Below, one piece after another: positions 1 to 8,562 of a DNA stretch of 64,000 nucleotides (position 1 is the stretch's first letter; every line of letters begins with the position of its first letter). Source of the stretch: Lachnospiraceae bacterium (GTDB lineage: Bacteria; Bacillota; Clostridia; Lachnospirales; Lachnospiraceae); contig JAEENO010000017.1 of the NCBI GenBank assembly GCA_016283755.1, forward strand, positions 62,001-126,000, read 5' to 3'. The position numbers and the translations under genes were made by a program. The notes beneath the pieces were generated by a model, which did not search any database, had not been told where the DNA came from, and saw nothing but the letters and a program-made list of their open reading frames with translations.

Positions 1-123
1 TGTAGATAAAATACAGGTGTCACCGTAATAAATAAGTGCAGCGCCGTTAGCCTGAGCTGCTACTCTGCCGACATCAACTCTTAAAGTTCTGCCGGCAATG
101 TCCATAGTAAAACTCTTAAACAT
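1..123 (-). CDS. pnp: Polyribonucleotide nucleotidyltransferase (PNPase), N-terminal fragment
   Basis: Only the first 41 codons are in the window; the rest lies beyond position 1. The visible peptide contains FTMDIAGRTLRVDVGRVA followed by QANGAALIYYGDT, which matches the beginning of the first RNase PH domain of PNPase. The ATG at 123-121 has an AGGAGG ribosome binding site about 8 bases upstream. PNPase is a trimeric phosphorolytic 3'-5' exoribonuclease of the cytoplasm and degradosome. Its place directly after rpsO is the conserved rpsO-pnp arrangement of most bacteria. A long inverted repeat lies in its leader (see separate entry). Identification is secure although no catalytic residue is within the visible part. 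Confidence 0.95.
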   Translation of the reverse strand, partial: MFKSFTMDIAGRTLRVDVGRVAAQANGAALIYYGDTCILST

Positions 124-140
124 CTTAATCCTCCTTTATA

Positions 141-221
141 CTTATTCGAGGATCCGAAACTACTGAAAAATCAAATGTCATATTTAACTTTTCAGTGGCT
201 TCGGGTATAATCCCCGAATAG
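141..221 (-). promoter_or_regulatory. Long stem-loop in the pnp leader
   Basis: Between the rpsO terminator and pnp the two arms 189-221 and 141-170 are largely complementary: an ACTGAAAA block pairs with TTTTTCAGT, and outer CTATTCG and CGAATAAG blocks also pair, with wobbles. The upstream arm also contains a self-contained hairpin TTCGGG/CCCGAA (202-217). In Escherichia coli the pnp leader is a double-stranded RNase III substrate used for PNPase autoregulation. The structure here is seen in the sequence; an equivalent function is inference. Confidence 0.5.
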
Positions 222-230
222 ACTTTATTT

Positions 231-270
231 TTAAACAAATAGGGCGGAAAATAAAATCCGCCCTATTTTT
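231..270 (-). terminator. rpsO intrinsic terminator
   Basis: A perfect 12-bp inverted repeat (237-248 with 257-268, core AGGGCGGA/TCCGCCCT) follows the rpsO stop codon, and on the minus strand it continues into a T-rich stretch. It separates rpsO from pnp, so pnp depends on read-through or on a weak internal promoter. Confidence 0.75.
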
Positions 271-286
271 AATCTCGTATACGAGA

Positions 287-553
287 TTATTTTCTGATTC
301 CTAAACGTGAAATAAGTTCACGATATCTGTTGATATCCTTGTTCTTTAAGTAAGCAAGTAAACTACGTCTCTGACCAACCATCTTTAAAAGACCACGTCT
401 GCTGTGATGATCCTTGTCATTAGCCTTTAAATGCTCTGTAAGCTCTTTGATTCTCTCTGTAAGAAGAGCAATCTGTACTTCAGGTGAACCTGTGTCGCCT
501 GTGCCTCTGCCGTACTCGGCAATAATAGCCTGTTTCTTTTCCTTAGAAATCAT
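287..553 (-). CDS. rpsO: 30S ribosomal protein S15
   Basis: This 88-residue protein has the exact length and motif order of bacterial S15, including [31 protein letters not shown] and the C-terminal [10 protein letters not shown]15 is a primary 16S rRNA-binding protein that nucleates the platform of the 30S subunit. The ATG is preceded by an AGGAGG site. The gene sits in the standard ribF/rpsO/pnp neighbourhood but has its own promoter and a structured leader that probably mediates autoregulation. An 18-base perfect palindrome overlaps the stop codon. Identification is certain. Confidence 0.98.
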   Translation of the reverse strand: MISKEKKQAIIAEYGRGTGDTGSPEVQIALLTERIKELTEHLKANDKDHHSRRGLLKMVGQRRSLLAYLKNKDINRYRELISRLGIRK

Positions 554-574
554 TTTAAAATCCTCCTATAATCT

Positions 575-645
575 GTCAGCAAAAGCGCCAAATACCAAGT
601 ATCGGGTCGGAGTGTCCCAAAACATAGCAAAAGGCTACTGCTAAC
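575..645 (-). promoter_or_regulatory. Probable S15 autoregulatory leader of rpsO
   Basis: On the minus strand GUUAGC (645-640) can pair with GCUGAC (580-575), enclosing further helices: UAGC/GCUA, GGG/CCC and AUAC/GUAU. This multi-helix junction ends just ahead of the ribosome binding site of rpsO. S15 leaders that sequester or trap the initiation region are known in several phyla, including Firmicutes. Structure is read directly; assignment to S15 binding is inference. Confidence 0.5.
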
Positions 646-651
646 CATAAT

Positions 652-684
652 ACAAAAGACATTCTATCATAAATAGAATGTCTT
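652..684 (-). terminator. Terminator of the NlpC/P60 gene
   Basis: A perfect 10-bp inverted repeat AGACATTCTA/TAGAATGTCT (657-666 and 674-683) is followed on the minus strand by TTTTG-TATT. It lies 28 bases after the stop codon of the NlpC/P60 gene. Confidence 0.7.
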
Positions 685-689
685 GTAAA
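661..689 (-). promoter_or_regulatory. Candidate rpsO promoter
   Basis: TTTACA (689-684) and TAGAAT (666-661) are spaced by 17 bases on the minus strand, giving a start just upstream of the rpsO leader. The -10 box lies in one arm of the terminator of the preceding NlpC/P60 gene. Confidence 0.45.
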
Positions 690-712
690 TACAATATTTA
701 AGTATTCTTACA

Positions 713-1816
713 TTAATCCGGAAGAATACGAACAACTCTTATTATCGATCTGTATGAACAGCTCGAAATCTTGATACCGTCACGCTTATTGCTTGCGTGT
801 ACTATCTGTCCGTTACCGATGTAAATTGCAACATGTCCGATTGTTCCACCGTGTCCGTAGAAGAAAAGGTCACCCGGCTTAGCTTCCGAAGCCTTAATTC
901 TTGTACCCATCTGTGCCTGTGAACCGGAATAATGAGGAAGTGAATAACCGAACTGCTGATATACCTTCATTGTGAAACCTGAACAGTCGATACCGTTGGT
1001 AAGTGATGTACCGCCCCATACATATCTGTTGCCCACATACTTAAGAGCAAACTGTACAAGCTTAATTCTTAAATCCGATACTCCCGAGCCAAAATACAAC
1101 TCAGAAAGTGTCATACCCTTCTTAAGTTCATAAGAAATGGTACAATAATCAGCTGCTACATAACCTTCATCATCATCTACGTTAACCTTAACCCAACCGT
1201 CAAGAATCTCAACTATCTCAAGCTGCTCACCCTTGCCGACTGTAGTCATAATTGATGAATCCGTAGACGGATTGGAACGAACTCTTAAGCAGTCTGTTGT
1301 AACTGTTACAACGTGACGTGCAACCTCATTAACGAGCTCGAGTGCTTCATCTCCGTATACAAGATACTCAGCCGAAATATATCCCTTACAATTACCGGAC
1401 TCAATTCTTGCCCAGCCGTTCTCAATCTCAAAAACTTCACATCCGCAATTGTTGGTAATCTTACCTACAATCTTACCATCCTTTGACGGCTCTTCCCTAA
1501 CATTGAGGTTACCCTCTACCTGTACGATACCGAGATTAATATAACCGCAGATTGTTCTGTTACCGTCTTCATTATATGAAATAAGTTCATCAGCTACACC
1601 ACCGTTACCGGACATAAGTGAAAGTGATGTCTGATTGGCTCTTACAGATGCAACCGTCTTCATAAGCTGATATGAAAAGGCTGCGGTAACACCTGCCTGT
1701 AATCTGTTATTCTCAATATCTGCATGTACTTCATTTGACATTCCCGCAAATGAAGAAGTAATTACCATAAATGTTATAAGCGCTCCCGCAATGAGCTTTC
1801 TTATCGGATTTTTCAT
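713..1816 (-). CDS. Secreted SH3b-SH3b-NlpC/P60 cell wall hydrolase
   Basis: The 367-residue protein starts with a signal peptide (basic MKNPIRK, hydrophobic to about residue 24). Two bacterial SH3 domains follow at about 98-153 and 170-227, each with an LNVR or LRVR motif and a GWVK/GWAR strand. The C-terminal NlpC/P60 domain spans about 245-367 with the catalytic Cys278 in IDCSGF, His328 in GHVAIY and a third polar residue at His340. Such enzymes cut D-Glu to diamino acid bonds of peptidoglycan outside the cell and act in daughter-cell separation or wall turnover. The gene has a near-perfect promoter with tandem repeats just upstream and its own terminator, so it is an independent transcript inserted between ribF and rpsO. 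The exact substrate cannot be read from the sequence. Confidence 0.93.
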   Translation of the reverse strand: MKNPIRKLIAGALITFMVITSSFAGMSNEVHADIENNRLQAGVTAAFSYQLMKTVASVRANQTSLSLMSGNGGVADELISYNEDGNRTICGYINLGIVQVEGNLNVREEPSKDGKIVGKITNNCGCEVFEIENGWARIESGNCKGYISAEYLVYGDEALELVNEVARHVVTVTTDCLRVRSNPSTDSSIMTTVGKGEQLEIVEILDGWVKVNVDDDEGYVAADYCTISYELKKGMTLSELYFGSGVSDLRIKLVQFALKYVGNRYVWGGTSLTNGIDCSGFTMKVYQQFGYSLPHYSGSQAQMGTRIKASEAKPGDLFFYGHGGTIGHVAIYIGNGQIVHASNKRDGIKISSCSYRSIIRVVRILPD

Positions 1817-1862
1817 TTTATTGAATACTCCTTACAAACATACTGATTTATAAACTTTAGTT

Positions 1863-1891
1863 ATTATATCACTAAAAAAACACAAAGTCAA
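1863..1891 (-). promoter_or_regulatory. Vegetative promoter of the NlpC/P60 gene
   Basis: TTGACT (1891-1886), a 17-base spacer and TATAAT (1868-1863) lie about 50 bases ahead of the start codon. This is one of the best sigma-A type promoters in the window. Confidence 0.85.
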
Positions 1892-1894
1892 ATT

Positions 1895-1916
1895 TTATGT
1901 AATAATTATGTAATAA
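1895..1916 (-). repeat. Tandem 11-bp repeat abutting the -35 box
   Basis: Two exact copies of TTATGTAATAA (plus-strand reading) lie at 1895-1905 and 1906-1916, directly upstream of the -35 hexamer of the NlpC/P60 promoter. Each copy holds ATTAT/ATAAT inverted arms. It could be an operator or an AT-rich UP element. Confidence 0.6.
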
Positions 1917-1925
1917 TTGCTCCTG

Positions 1926-2828
1926 CTAAATCGCCTCAACATCAGATTTTATCTGCATTTCAAGCTCTTCTATACTGTTAAATTTCTTCTCCGGACGGAT
2001 GAATCTTACAAGCTCGACATCGATATATTCATCGTAAAGATTTCCCGTAAAATCCTTAAGATAAGTCTCTACCGTTATCTTAAGATCGCTTGTTACTGTA
2101 GGTTTTGTACCTATATTCGTCATTCCTTTATAGATTCTGCCACCAATTTCAACCTTTGATTCATATACTCCGAAAGGCGGAAGCACTTTTTGAATCTCAG
2201 GAATTATATTGGCCGTCGGAAAACCCATCTTTCTTCCGAGACGAGCACCCGACACAACCTTACCGCCTATAAAGTACTCATATCCCAGTAATCTGTTGGC
2301 TTCGTTAATATCACCCGACATTAAAAGCTCTTTAATCTTGGTTGACGAAACCGTGATCTCATCATCCTTAAACTTCTTTAATACGGAAAGTTTAAACCCG
2401 TACTTTTCGGAAAGCTTATGTAAAAGCTCTGTATCACCTTGTCTTCTGTAGCCGTATCTAAAGTCATCTCCGCATACGAAAGCCTTCATTCCGAACTTTT
2501 CTAAAAGCATTTTAATGAATTCTTCGGGCATAATATGCATAAAGCGCTCATCAAACGACCAAATGTTAAGATAATCGATTCCCATCTTCTTAAGTCTTGA
2601 TTTCTTCTCATCAAGGGTAAGAAGTATGTCATTTTCTCTGTTATCTATAAAATCAAGCGGCGGAGCCTCAAAGGTACATACCATGGTTTTAAGATTATCC
2701 TTCGCAGCTATATCTTTAACCGTATTGAATACGTAGTCATGACCGGTATGCAATCCGTCGAATTTACCGATAGTTATGCATGTATATGTATTAAGTTTTT
2801 CAACGGAATTTTTATCCAGAATCTCCAC
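1926..2828 (-). CDS. ribF: Bifunctional riboflavin kinase / FAD synthetase
   Basis: The 300-residue protein makes FMN from riboflavin and then FAD. The N-terminal nucleotidyltransferase domain shows TIGKFDGLHTGHDYV near residue 20, the family nucleotide-binding motif, and VCGDDFRYG near 120. The C-terminal kinase domain shows GRKMGFPTANI near 200 and a TNIGTKPT motif. Length matches the family. The start is GTG at 2828 with a GGAG site about 9 bases upstream. It follows truB with only a few bases between, the conserved truB-ribF arrangement, and is the last gene of the nusA-infB operon before the NlpC/P60 promoter. No clear terminator separates the two. Confidence 0.96.
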   Translation of the reverse strand: MEILDKNSVEKLNTYTCITIGKFDGLHTGHDYVFNTVKDIAAKDNLKTMVCTFEAPPLDFIDNRENDILLTLDEKKSRLKKMGIDYLNIWSFDERFMHIMPEEFIKMLLEKFGMKAFVCGDDFRYGYRRQGDTELLHKLSEKYGFKLSVLKKFKDDEITVSSTKIKELLMSGDINEANRLLGYEYFIGGKVVSGARLGRKMGFPTANIIPEIQKVLPPFGVYESKVEIGGRIYKGMTNIGTKPTVTSDLKITVETYLKDFTGNLYDEYIDVELVRFIRPEKKFNSIEELEMQIKSDVEAI

Positions 2829-2834
2829 TTTTAC

Positions 2835-3722
2835 TTACTCCAAAAACATTTTGTAAGGCTTATAATCGCCCTTTTCATTATCATATTCATATATTCCGAT
2901 GAAACGATTGCCGATATGAACTCTTGTACGAAGTGTATTCGGTATGCTTTTAAAATCATCGGCATTCAATCGATTGCCGTTCTCCGCAAGCTTTATCCTG
3001 TCATCTTTCATATAAGAAATCTCATATTCTTCGAACAATCTCTCGGTAGGAATTATAATTTCATCAATAAGCCCCGCCTTAACCTTCTCTTCTATTTCAG
3101 ATAAAGTCAGCGCTTCGGATATATTAAATCCTCCGGCACTTGTTCTTACAAGCGACTCCATACAAGCGCCAACATTAAGCTTCTCACCGATATCCTTACA
3201 CAAAGTCCTTATATATGTGCCTTTCGAGCACTTAACCAGAATAGTTGCAAAAGGATAATCTATCGATTCTATTCTTATATCATGTATTGTTATGTCTCGC
3301 GCTTTTCTCTCAATAACCTTGCCTTCACGGGCAAGTTCGTATAGTTTTTTACCGTCCACTTTAATTGCAGAATACATAGGCGGTATCTGCTTGATATCTC
3401 CTGTAAAGCTTAAAATTGCTTCTCTTACGGCATCTTCCGATACTGTATCATCACAGGTTGTAAGTACCTGCCCCGATATATCTTCGGTATCCGTTGTTAT
3501 TCCAAAGTGAACAACCGCTCTATATTCTTTATCTTCGGAAGGTAGTATATCTACCGCCTTCGTTGCATTTCCAACACATACTAAAAGGACACCGGTCGCG
3601 TCCGGATCAAGCGTACCGGTGTGTCCTATTTTTCTGGTCTTAAGTATGCCCCTTAGCTTGGCACATACGTCAAATGATGTGAATCCGCGTTCTTTATTAA
3701 CAATAAGAAAACCGTTATTCAT
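2835..3722 (-). CDS. truB: tRNA pseudouridine(55) synthase
   Basis: The 295-residue protein carries the TruB catalytic motif [12 protein letters not shown] with Asp39 as the nucleophile, and later motifs [20 protein letters not shown] and [13 protein letters not shown]. It converts U55 of the T loop of tRNAs to pseudouridine. It is placed between nrnA and ribF in the translation-factor operon, separated from nrnA by three bases and from ribF by six, which suggests translational coupling. The C-terminal part after about residue 230 is a small PUA-like region. Nothing unusual was seen. Confidence 0.97.
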   Translation of the reverse strand: MNNGFLIVNKERGFTSFDVCAKLRGILKTRKIGHTGTLDPDATGVLLVCVGNATKAVDILPSEDKEYRAVVHFGITTDTEDISGQVLTTCDDTVSEDAVREAILSFTGDIKQIPPMYSAIKVDGKKLYELAREGKVIERKARDITIHDIRIESIDYPFATILVKCSKGTYIRTLCKDIGEKLNVGACMESLVRTSAGGFNISEALTLSEIEEKVKAGLIDEIIIPTERLFEEYEISYMKDDRIKLAENGNRLNADDFKSIPNTLRTRVHIGNRFIGIYEYDNEKGDYKPYKMFLE

Positions 3723-3725
3723 ACA

Positions 3726-4667
3726 TTAAAGCCTTATCTTAATCTCTTCTTCAAGTTTAGCGAATATCTCTTCAGGTGTTCCTTTCATTGTAGCGCCTGC
3801 GGCTCTTTCATGTCCGCCGCCGCCGAATTTAAGGGCAATCTCGGAAAGGTCAACTTTCCTCTTGCTTCTTAAAGAAACCTTGTATTCGTTATCGCCGCTT
3901 TCATATAAGAAGACAGCCACTTCAACACCCTTTGTTATTCGAAGTTGATTGATTATTCCGTCAAGGTCCGCAGGAGTTACTTCAAAACGTTCCATATCTG
4001 CCTTGGTTATAACGGATTCAATCACAGCACCCGAAAGCACAAGCTTCGATATATTAATCGCATATGCAAGAATCTTATTCTGGTTAATAGTCTTCTCGTA
4101 ATATGTGTAATCAACTATTCCCGAATAATCTATTCCGCATTCCATAAGAAAACCTGCGGCATTCATTGTTGCCGCTGTTGTGCATGAATACTGGAATACA
4201 CCCGTGTCATGAACAATACCTACATACAAAGCTTCCGCTATTTCCTTGGTAATCCTTTCCTTCGGTAAAAGCTCGAAGATCAACTCCGATGTAGAGCTTT
4301 TACCGGGTACAACCAGTTCTTCGTCGGCAAATCCGCTGTTCGACTTATGATGATCTATGCAAACCGTCTTCTTTGCATTAGAAAACATATCGGCAAAGTC
4401 TCCGAGACGGCTTAAATCACCGCAATCAAGCGCGAAATAACAATCAAATACTCTGTCGTCCGGAACATGAACAATCTCTTTTGCTCCCGAAAGGAAGTAA
4501 AAGCATTCCGGAACCTTCTCAAGATAGAGTTTACAGTCTATCTCGGGATAATATTTACGAATATATCCGTAAAGTCCGAGAGTGGAACCGACGCAGTCGC
4601 CATCGGGTCTCACATGACCCGATATTCCGACCGATTTAACATCTTTTAAAATACTGTCAAGATTCAT
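3726..4667 (-). CDS. nrnA: DHH/DHHA1 phosphoesterase, oligoribonuclease NrnA type
   Basis: The 313-residue protein has the DHH-family motifs in order: [12 protein letters not shown] (Asp22, Asp24), [12 protein letters not shown] around residue 81, IDHH at 104-107 and the DHHA1 motif [11 protein letters not shown] near residue 280. NrnA-type enzymes are manganese-dependent and degrade nanoRNAs of a few nucleotides; several also hydrolyse pAp or pApA. It lies between rbfA and truB, the usual place in Clostridia. With PNPase and an HD-GYP protein in the same window, it would finish degradation of short RNA and of linear diguanylate. Substrate preference is inferred from the family. Confidence 0.92.
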   Translation of the reverse strand: MNLDSILKDVKSVGISGHVRPDGDCVGSTLGLYGYIRKYYPEIDCKLYLEKVPECFYFLSGAKEIVHVPDDRVFDCYFALDCGDLSRLGDFADMFSNAKKTVCIDHHKSNSGFADEELVVPGKSSTSELIFELLPKERITKEIAEALYVGIVHDTGVFQYSCTTAATMNAAGFLMECGIDYSGIVDYTYYEKTINQNKILAYAINISKLVLSGAVIESVITKADMERFEVTPADLDGIINQLRITKGVEVAVFLYESGDNEYKVSLRSKRKVDLSEIALKFGGGGHERAAGATMKGTPEEIFAKLEEEIKIRL

Positions 4668-4690
4668 TACAAAACCTCTTAAAATTCGAT

Positions 4691-5059
4691 TTAAGCCTCA
4701 TTTTTGATGGTTGAGTTAACCTCATCGATAAGATGGGACATTCTCACACCATATTCTATAGACTGATCGATGATAAAAGTAATCTCAGGTGTATTTCTAA
4801 GATTAATTGACTTGGCAAGCCGGTTCTTGATATATCCTCTTGCACTGTTAAGTCCTTCAAGCGTACTCTTCTGTGACTCCTCATCACCCAAGACACTTAT
4901 ATAAGCCTTGCATGTCTTAAGGTCCGGTGCAACTTCAACACTTACAACAGAAGTGAATTCGTTGATTCTCGGATCCTTAATCTCTCCTCTTATGATATTG
5001 GAGAGTTCATGCAATACCTCTTCATTGATTCTTGTATTTTTAATACTGTTTTTTCTCAT
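4691..5059 (-). CDS. rbfA: 30S ribosome-binding factor A
   Basis: RbfA assists late maturation of the 30S subunit and the 5' end of 16S rRNA. The 122-residue protein shows the KH-like fold signatures RINEEVLHELSNII, DPRI, TSVVSVEVAPDLKTCKAYISVLG and a C-terminal VRMSHLIDEV. I chose the ATG at 5059, which has AGGAAG about 9 bases upstream and gives the family-typical start MRKNSIKNTRI; the open frame extends 10 codons further into infB, but that overlap is unlikely to be translated. It follows the infB stop by 13 bases. Confidence 0.95.
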   Translation of the reverse strand: MRKNSIKNTRINEEVLHELSNIIRGEIKDPRINEFTSVVSVEVAPDLKTCKAYISVLGDEESQKSTLEGLNSARGYIKNRLAKSINLRNTPEITFIIDQSIEYGVRMSHLIDEVNSTIKNEA

Positions 5060-5072
5060 ATATAGCCACTTC

Positions 5073-7946
5073 CTATCTTGGAACCTCAACCATGATGTAG
5101 CTTTCTACGATATCCATTTCCTGAATATCACTGAAGCCTTCGAATACAAGACCACATTCGAATCCCGCCTTAACTTCCTTGACATCGTCCTTAAATCTCT
5201 TAAGTGATGCAAGATTTCCTTCGAATATCTGGTCTCCGTCTCTTGAGATTCTAACCTTGCAGCCTCTCTGGAATCTACCGTCAAGTACGTATGAACCTGC
5301 GATATTACCGATTCCGGATGCCTTGAAGATCTGTCTTATCTCTGCATGTCCGATTACCTGCTCTTCATAGATAGGATCGAGCATACCCTTCATTGCAGCT
5401 TCAACGTCTTCAATTGCATTGTAAATAACCTTGTAAAGTCTTACATCTACGCCTTCTCTGTCTGCCGTTGCCTTGGCCTGAACATCAGGACGTACGTTAA
5501 ATCCAATGATAATTGCATTGGATGCTGATGCAAGTGTAACATCGCTTTCATTAATGGCACCTACACCACCGTGAATAACCTTAACAACAACTTCATCATT
5601 GGAAAGCTTAAGAAGTGATGTCTTAACGGCTTCAACGGAACCCTGAACATCTGCCTTAACGATAATGTTAAGTTCCTTAAGGTTACCGGCCTGAATCTGA
5701 TTAAATAAGTCGTCAAGACTCATCTTAGCCTTGGTCTCTTCAACAAGCTTCTCCTTATTCTGAGAAATAAATACGTTAGCAAAGTTCTTTGCTTCCTTTT
5801 CGTTATCAAATGCTACGAAAGTATCACCCGCATTAGGCGCTTCATTAAGACCGATAATCTCTACCGGCATTGAAGGACCAGCGTCCTTAACTCTGTGACC
5901 TACAGGGTCTACCATGGCTCTTACCTTACCGTATGAGCTGCCGCAGGCAACAGGATCACCTGCATGTAATGTACCCTTCTGAACAAGAAGTGTTGCAACA
6001 ACACCACGGCCCTTATCAAGCTTAGCTTCGATAACAAGACCTCTTGCAAGCCTCTTGGCATTTGCCTTAAGTTCAAGAACTTCTGCTGTAAGAAGTACCA
6101 TTTCAAGCAAAGTATCGATACCTTCATGTGTATGAGCGGATACAGGTACGAATACTGTGCTTCCGCCCCAGTCTTCAGGAATAAGTTCATATTCGGATAA
6201 TTCCTGCTTAACCTTATCGATATTGGCACTAGGCTTATCAATCTTATTGATTGCAACGATAATTTCGATGCCTGCAGCCTTGGCATGGTTAATAGCTTCG
6301 ACTGTCTGAGGCATTACACCGTCGTCTGCCGCAACAACAAGAATTGCGATATCCGTAGACTTAGCACCACGCATACGCATTGCTGTAAATGCTTCATGTC
6401 CCGGTGTATCAAGGAATGTAATCTTCTGTCCGTTGATTGTAACAACAGATGCACCGATATGCTGTGTAATACCGCCGGCTTCTCTGTCGATTACATGTGT
6501 ATCTCTTATTGCGTCAAGAAGCGATGTCTTACCATGGTCAACGTGACCCATTACGCAGACTACAGGAGGACGTGTTGTCATTAATGACGTATCCTCTTCT
6601 TCCTCACGTAAAAGCTCTTCAATAACATCTACCTTAACCTCATGTTCACAGATGCAGTTGAATTCAAGTGCAATCTCTTCAGCTGTATCGAAATCGATAT
6701 CCTGGTTAACGTTAACAATCTTACCCTGCATAAAGAGCTTTTTAACGATTTCGGACGGCTGTCTCTTCATCTTATCCGCAAGTTCTCTTATGGTAAGAGT
6801 ATCAGGAAGGACAAGTGTTCTTACTTCATCTGTATCAACAACTTCATGCTTAGGACCGTGATTCTTCTTCTTTGTAACTTTCTCAAGCTGGAAGAAGTTC
6901 TCGGAATGCTTCTCTTTCTGCTGTCCGTATGAAGGCTTCTGAGGCTTGGAGTTAAATCTTCTCTGTTCTCTGTCCTTAGGCTTCTCTTCCGATGTGGCCT
7001 CAGAATTTCTGTTCATACGATCGATTTCACCGTCAAGTCTGTTCTTGCCCTGGTTATCTCTTCTGTTATCTCTTCTGTCATTATCTTTGTTAAACGGCTT
7101 ACCGCCTTCCTTGTTGAAAGGTCTGTTGCCGCCTCTGTTACCGTCTCTGTTAAAATCTCTGTTGCCTTCTCTGTTACCGTCTTTATTAAAGTCCCTTCTC
7201 GGTCTGTCCTGATTTCTGTCCTGGGAAGGTCTGTCAAACTGTCTGTCCTTATGTCTATCAGTAGGTCTATTCTCCTGAGGTTTTACAACAGGTCTTTCAG
7301 CAGGTCTATCCTGAACTTTTTCCACAGGTCTTTCAACAGGTTTTTCTACAGGTCTGTTCTCAACAGGTCTATTTTCAGCCGGTCTTACAACCGGTCTTTC
7401 GGCATTACCTTCTGAAGGGCGAACAGGCTTTGGTGCCTCTCCTGACATTGGACGCTGTGTTGGCTGTCCCGGTTGACCCGGTCTAACAGGTCTTCTTTCG
7501 CCGTTTGGAGCCTGACCCGGCATAGGACGCTTCTTATCATCAGGACGCTGGCCTATACCGCTCATAGTCTTTCTCTTGCCGTTCTTCGCACCCGGATTAT
7601 TACCGAACTGCGGATTATATACAGCAGAAATACTGGCTTTTTTCTTATGTTCTAATGCCTTATCTTCAGGCTTTTTCTCTTCGGCCTTCTTTTCTTCAGG
7701 CTTAGACTTAACTTCTTCTTTCTTAGGTGCTGCTTCCGAAGAAACAGCCTTTTCAGTTTCCTTTTTAGGAGCGGCTTCCGGCTTAGCTTTTGCGGAAAAA
7801 CCTTTTCTTATAGAATCGGCCACATCATCCTCAAGAGCGTTGCTGGCAGTCTTTGCCGGAATATTATGATTTAAGCAGTATTCAACGACTGCCGATGAAG
7901 GAACATTTAATTCCTTTGCTAATTCATGTACTTTTATCTTAGACAC
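5073..7946 (-). CDS. infB: Translation initiation factor IF-2
   Basis: The 957-residue protein is a GTPase that places initiator tRNA on the 30S subunit. Residues 1-52 form the first IF2 N-terminal module. About residues 55-345 form a long, charged linker rich in Arg, Pro, Asn, Asp and Gly with degenerate repeats (for example [18 protein letters not shown]). A second N-terminal module precedes the G domain, whose G1 motif [12 protein letters not shown] is near residue 465, with G3 DTPGHEAF and G4 NKID. Domains II, III and C follow to the end. The start is GTG at 7946 with GGAGG 7 bases upstream. It is co-transcribed with nusA, ylxR and an L7Ae gene upstream and rbfA downstream. The linker is longer than in most homologues. 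Confidence 0.98.
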   Translation of the reverse strand: MSKIKVHELAKELNVPSSAVVEYCLNHNIPAKTASNALEDDVADSIRKGFSAKAKPEAAPKKETEKAVSSEAAPKKEEVKSKPEEKKAEEKKPEDKALEHKKKASISAVYNPQFGNNPGAKNGKRKTMSGIGQRPDDKKRPMPGQAPNGERRPVRPGQPGQPTQRPMSGEAPKPVRPSEGNAERPVVRPAENRPVENRPVEKPVERPVEKVQDRPAERPVVKPQENRPTDRHKDRQFDRPSQDRNQDRPRRDFNKDGNREGNRDFNRDGNRGGNRPFNKEGGKPFNKDNDRRDNRRDNQGKNRLDGEIDRMNRNSEATSEEKPKDREQRRFNSKPQKPSYGQQKEKHSENFFQLEKVTKKKNHGPKHEVVDTDEVRTLVLPDTLTIRELADKMKRQPSEIVKKLFMQGKIVNVNQDIDFDTAEEIALEFNCICEHEVKVDVIEELLREEEEDTSLMTTRPPVVCVMGHVDHGKTSLLDAIRDTHVIDREAGGITQHIGASVVTINGQKITFLDTPGHEAFTAMRMRGAKSTDIAILVVAADDGVMPQTVEAINHAKAAGIEIIVAINKIDKPSANIDKVKQELSEYELIPEDWGGSTVFVPVSAHTHEGIDTLLEMVLLTAEVLELKANAKRLARGLVIEAKLDKGRGVVATLLVQKGTLHAGDPVACGSSYGKVRAMVDPVGHRVKDAGPSMPVEIIGLNEAPNAGDTFVAFDNEKEAKNFANVFISQNKEKLVEETKAKMSLDDLFNQIQAGNLKELNIIVKADVQGSVEAVKTSLLKLSNDEVVVKVIHGGVGAINESDVTLASASNAIIIGFNVRPDVQAKATADREGVDVRLYKVIYNAIEDVEAAMKGMLDPIYEEQVIGHAEIRQIFKASGIGNIAGSYVLDGRFQRGCKVRISRDGDQIFEGNLASLKRFKDDVKEVKAGFECGLVFEGFSDIQEMDIVESYIMVEVPR

Positions 7947-7967
7947 GTATATACCTCCGTTTAATCG

Positions 7968-8273
7968 TTAAAAATTTTCAAGTTGTTTAAGAATGCTCGC
8001 TGCAAAACCCTGATCCAATACCGCTACACAAGCTCTGAATTCTTTACCGATATACTTACCGAGTTCTTCTTTGTTTGCGTATTGCACTATCTTAATATTT
8101 CTGTACGCGCACATATCTTCAAATTTCTTTTTAGTGTTATCCGAACAATCGGAAGCTAATATTACAAGCTTTGCTTTTTCGGACTTAATTTCGTTTTCGG
8201 TCATAAATTCACCGCTTACTGTCTTACCCGCTTTAGTAGCAAGTGACAAAAGCGAAAGGACCTTATCTTGCAT
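7968..8273 (-). CDS. L7Ae-family RNA-binding protein (YlxQ)
   Basis: The 101-residue protein fits the ribosomal L7Ae/L30e/S12e/Gadd45 fold, with LLSLATKAGKTVSGE at the start, KAKLVILASDCSDNTKKK in the middle and LGKYIGKEFRACVAVLDQGFA near the end. Members of this family bind kink-turn RNA. The gene lies between ylxR and infB, the position of ylxQ in Bacillus subtilis. It starts with ATG at 8273, four bases after the ylxR stop, with a GGAGATG sequence rather far upstream. Function in vivo is poorly known; ribosome association is the family expectation. Confidence 0.88.
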   Translation of the reverse strand: MQDKVLSLLSLATKAGKTVSGEFMTENEIKSEKAKLVILASDCSDNTKKKFEDMCAYRNIKIVQYANKEELGKYIGKEFRACVAVLDQGFAASILKQLENF

Positions 8274-8277
8274 GCGA

Positions 8278-8562
8278 TTAATTCATCTCCTTTTTCAACG
8301 CTTCGTATACGCCGTCCGGTACCGACATCGAAAAATGCTTATCGATAAGATGCTTGCTTATTACCTTCTCGATACATTCTTTATTGCGACAGCAATATGC
8401 CGATCTTCCGTTAACTTTGCTGCTCTTTGCTATCATTACCGCATTATCTTTTGTTTTTACAATTCGTAAAAGCTCTTTTTGCGGAAACATCGTTCTGCAT
8501 GAGATACACATACGAAGTGGAGTTTTCTTATTACTTGTCTCTATCTTCTTCACCTTCTCCAT
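8278..8562 (-). CDS. ylxR: YlxR-family (DUF448) RNA-binding protein
   Basis: The product of about 91-94 residues carries the DUF448 signature: PLRMCISCRTMFPQKELLRIVK, KVNGRSAYCCRN and a C-terminal amphipathic part. The four cysteines form two pairs. YlxR is encoded between nusA and ylxQ in most Firmicutes, as here, and is thought to bind RNA or act as a nucleoid-associated regulator. The start is uncertain: ATG at 8562, or GTG at 8553 which gives the more usual beginning MKKI. Either overlaps the last 23-32 bases of nusA in another frame, within its acidic tail. The long upstream open frame is a shadow of that nusA tail. Confidence 0.88.
   Translation of the reverse strand: MEKVKKIETSNKKTPLRMCISCRTMFPQKELLRIVKTKDNAVMIAKSSKVNGRSAYCCRNKECIEKVISKHLIDKHFSMSVPDGVYEALKKEMN

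Noticed and set aside
5060-5089. Longer rbfA start within infB
   Set aside because: The ten extra codons lack family similarity and a ribosome binding site, whereas ATG 5059 has both.
6946-7212. Leu/Ser-rich plus-strand frame opposite the IF2 linker
   Set aside because: Complement of the Arg/Asn/Asp/Gly repeats of IF2; no initiation signal.
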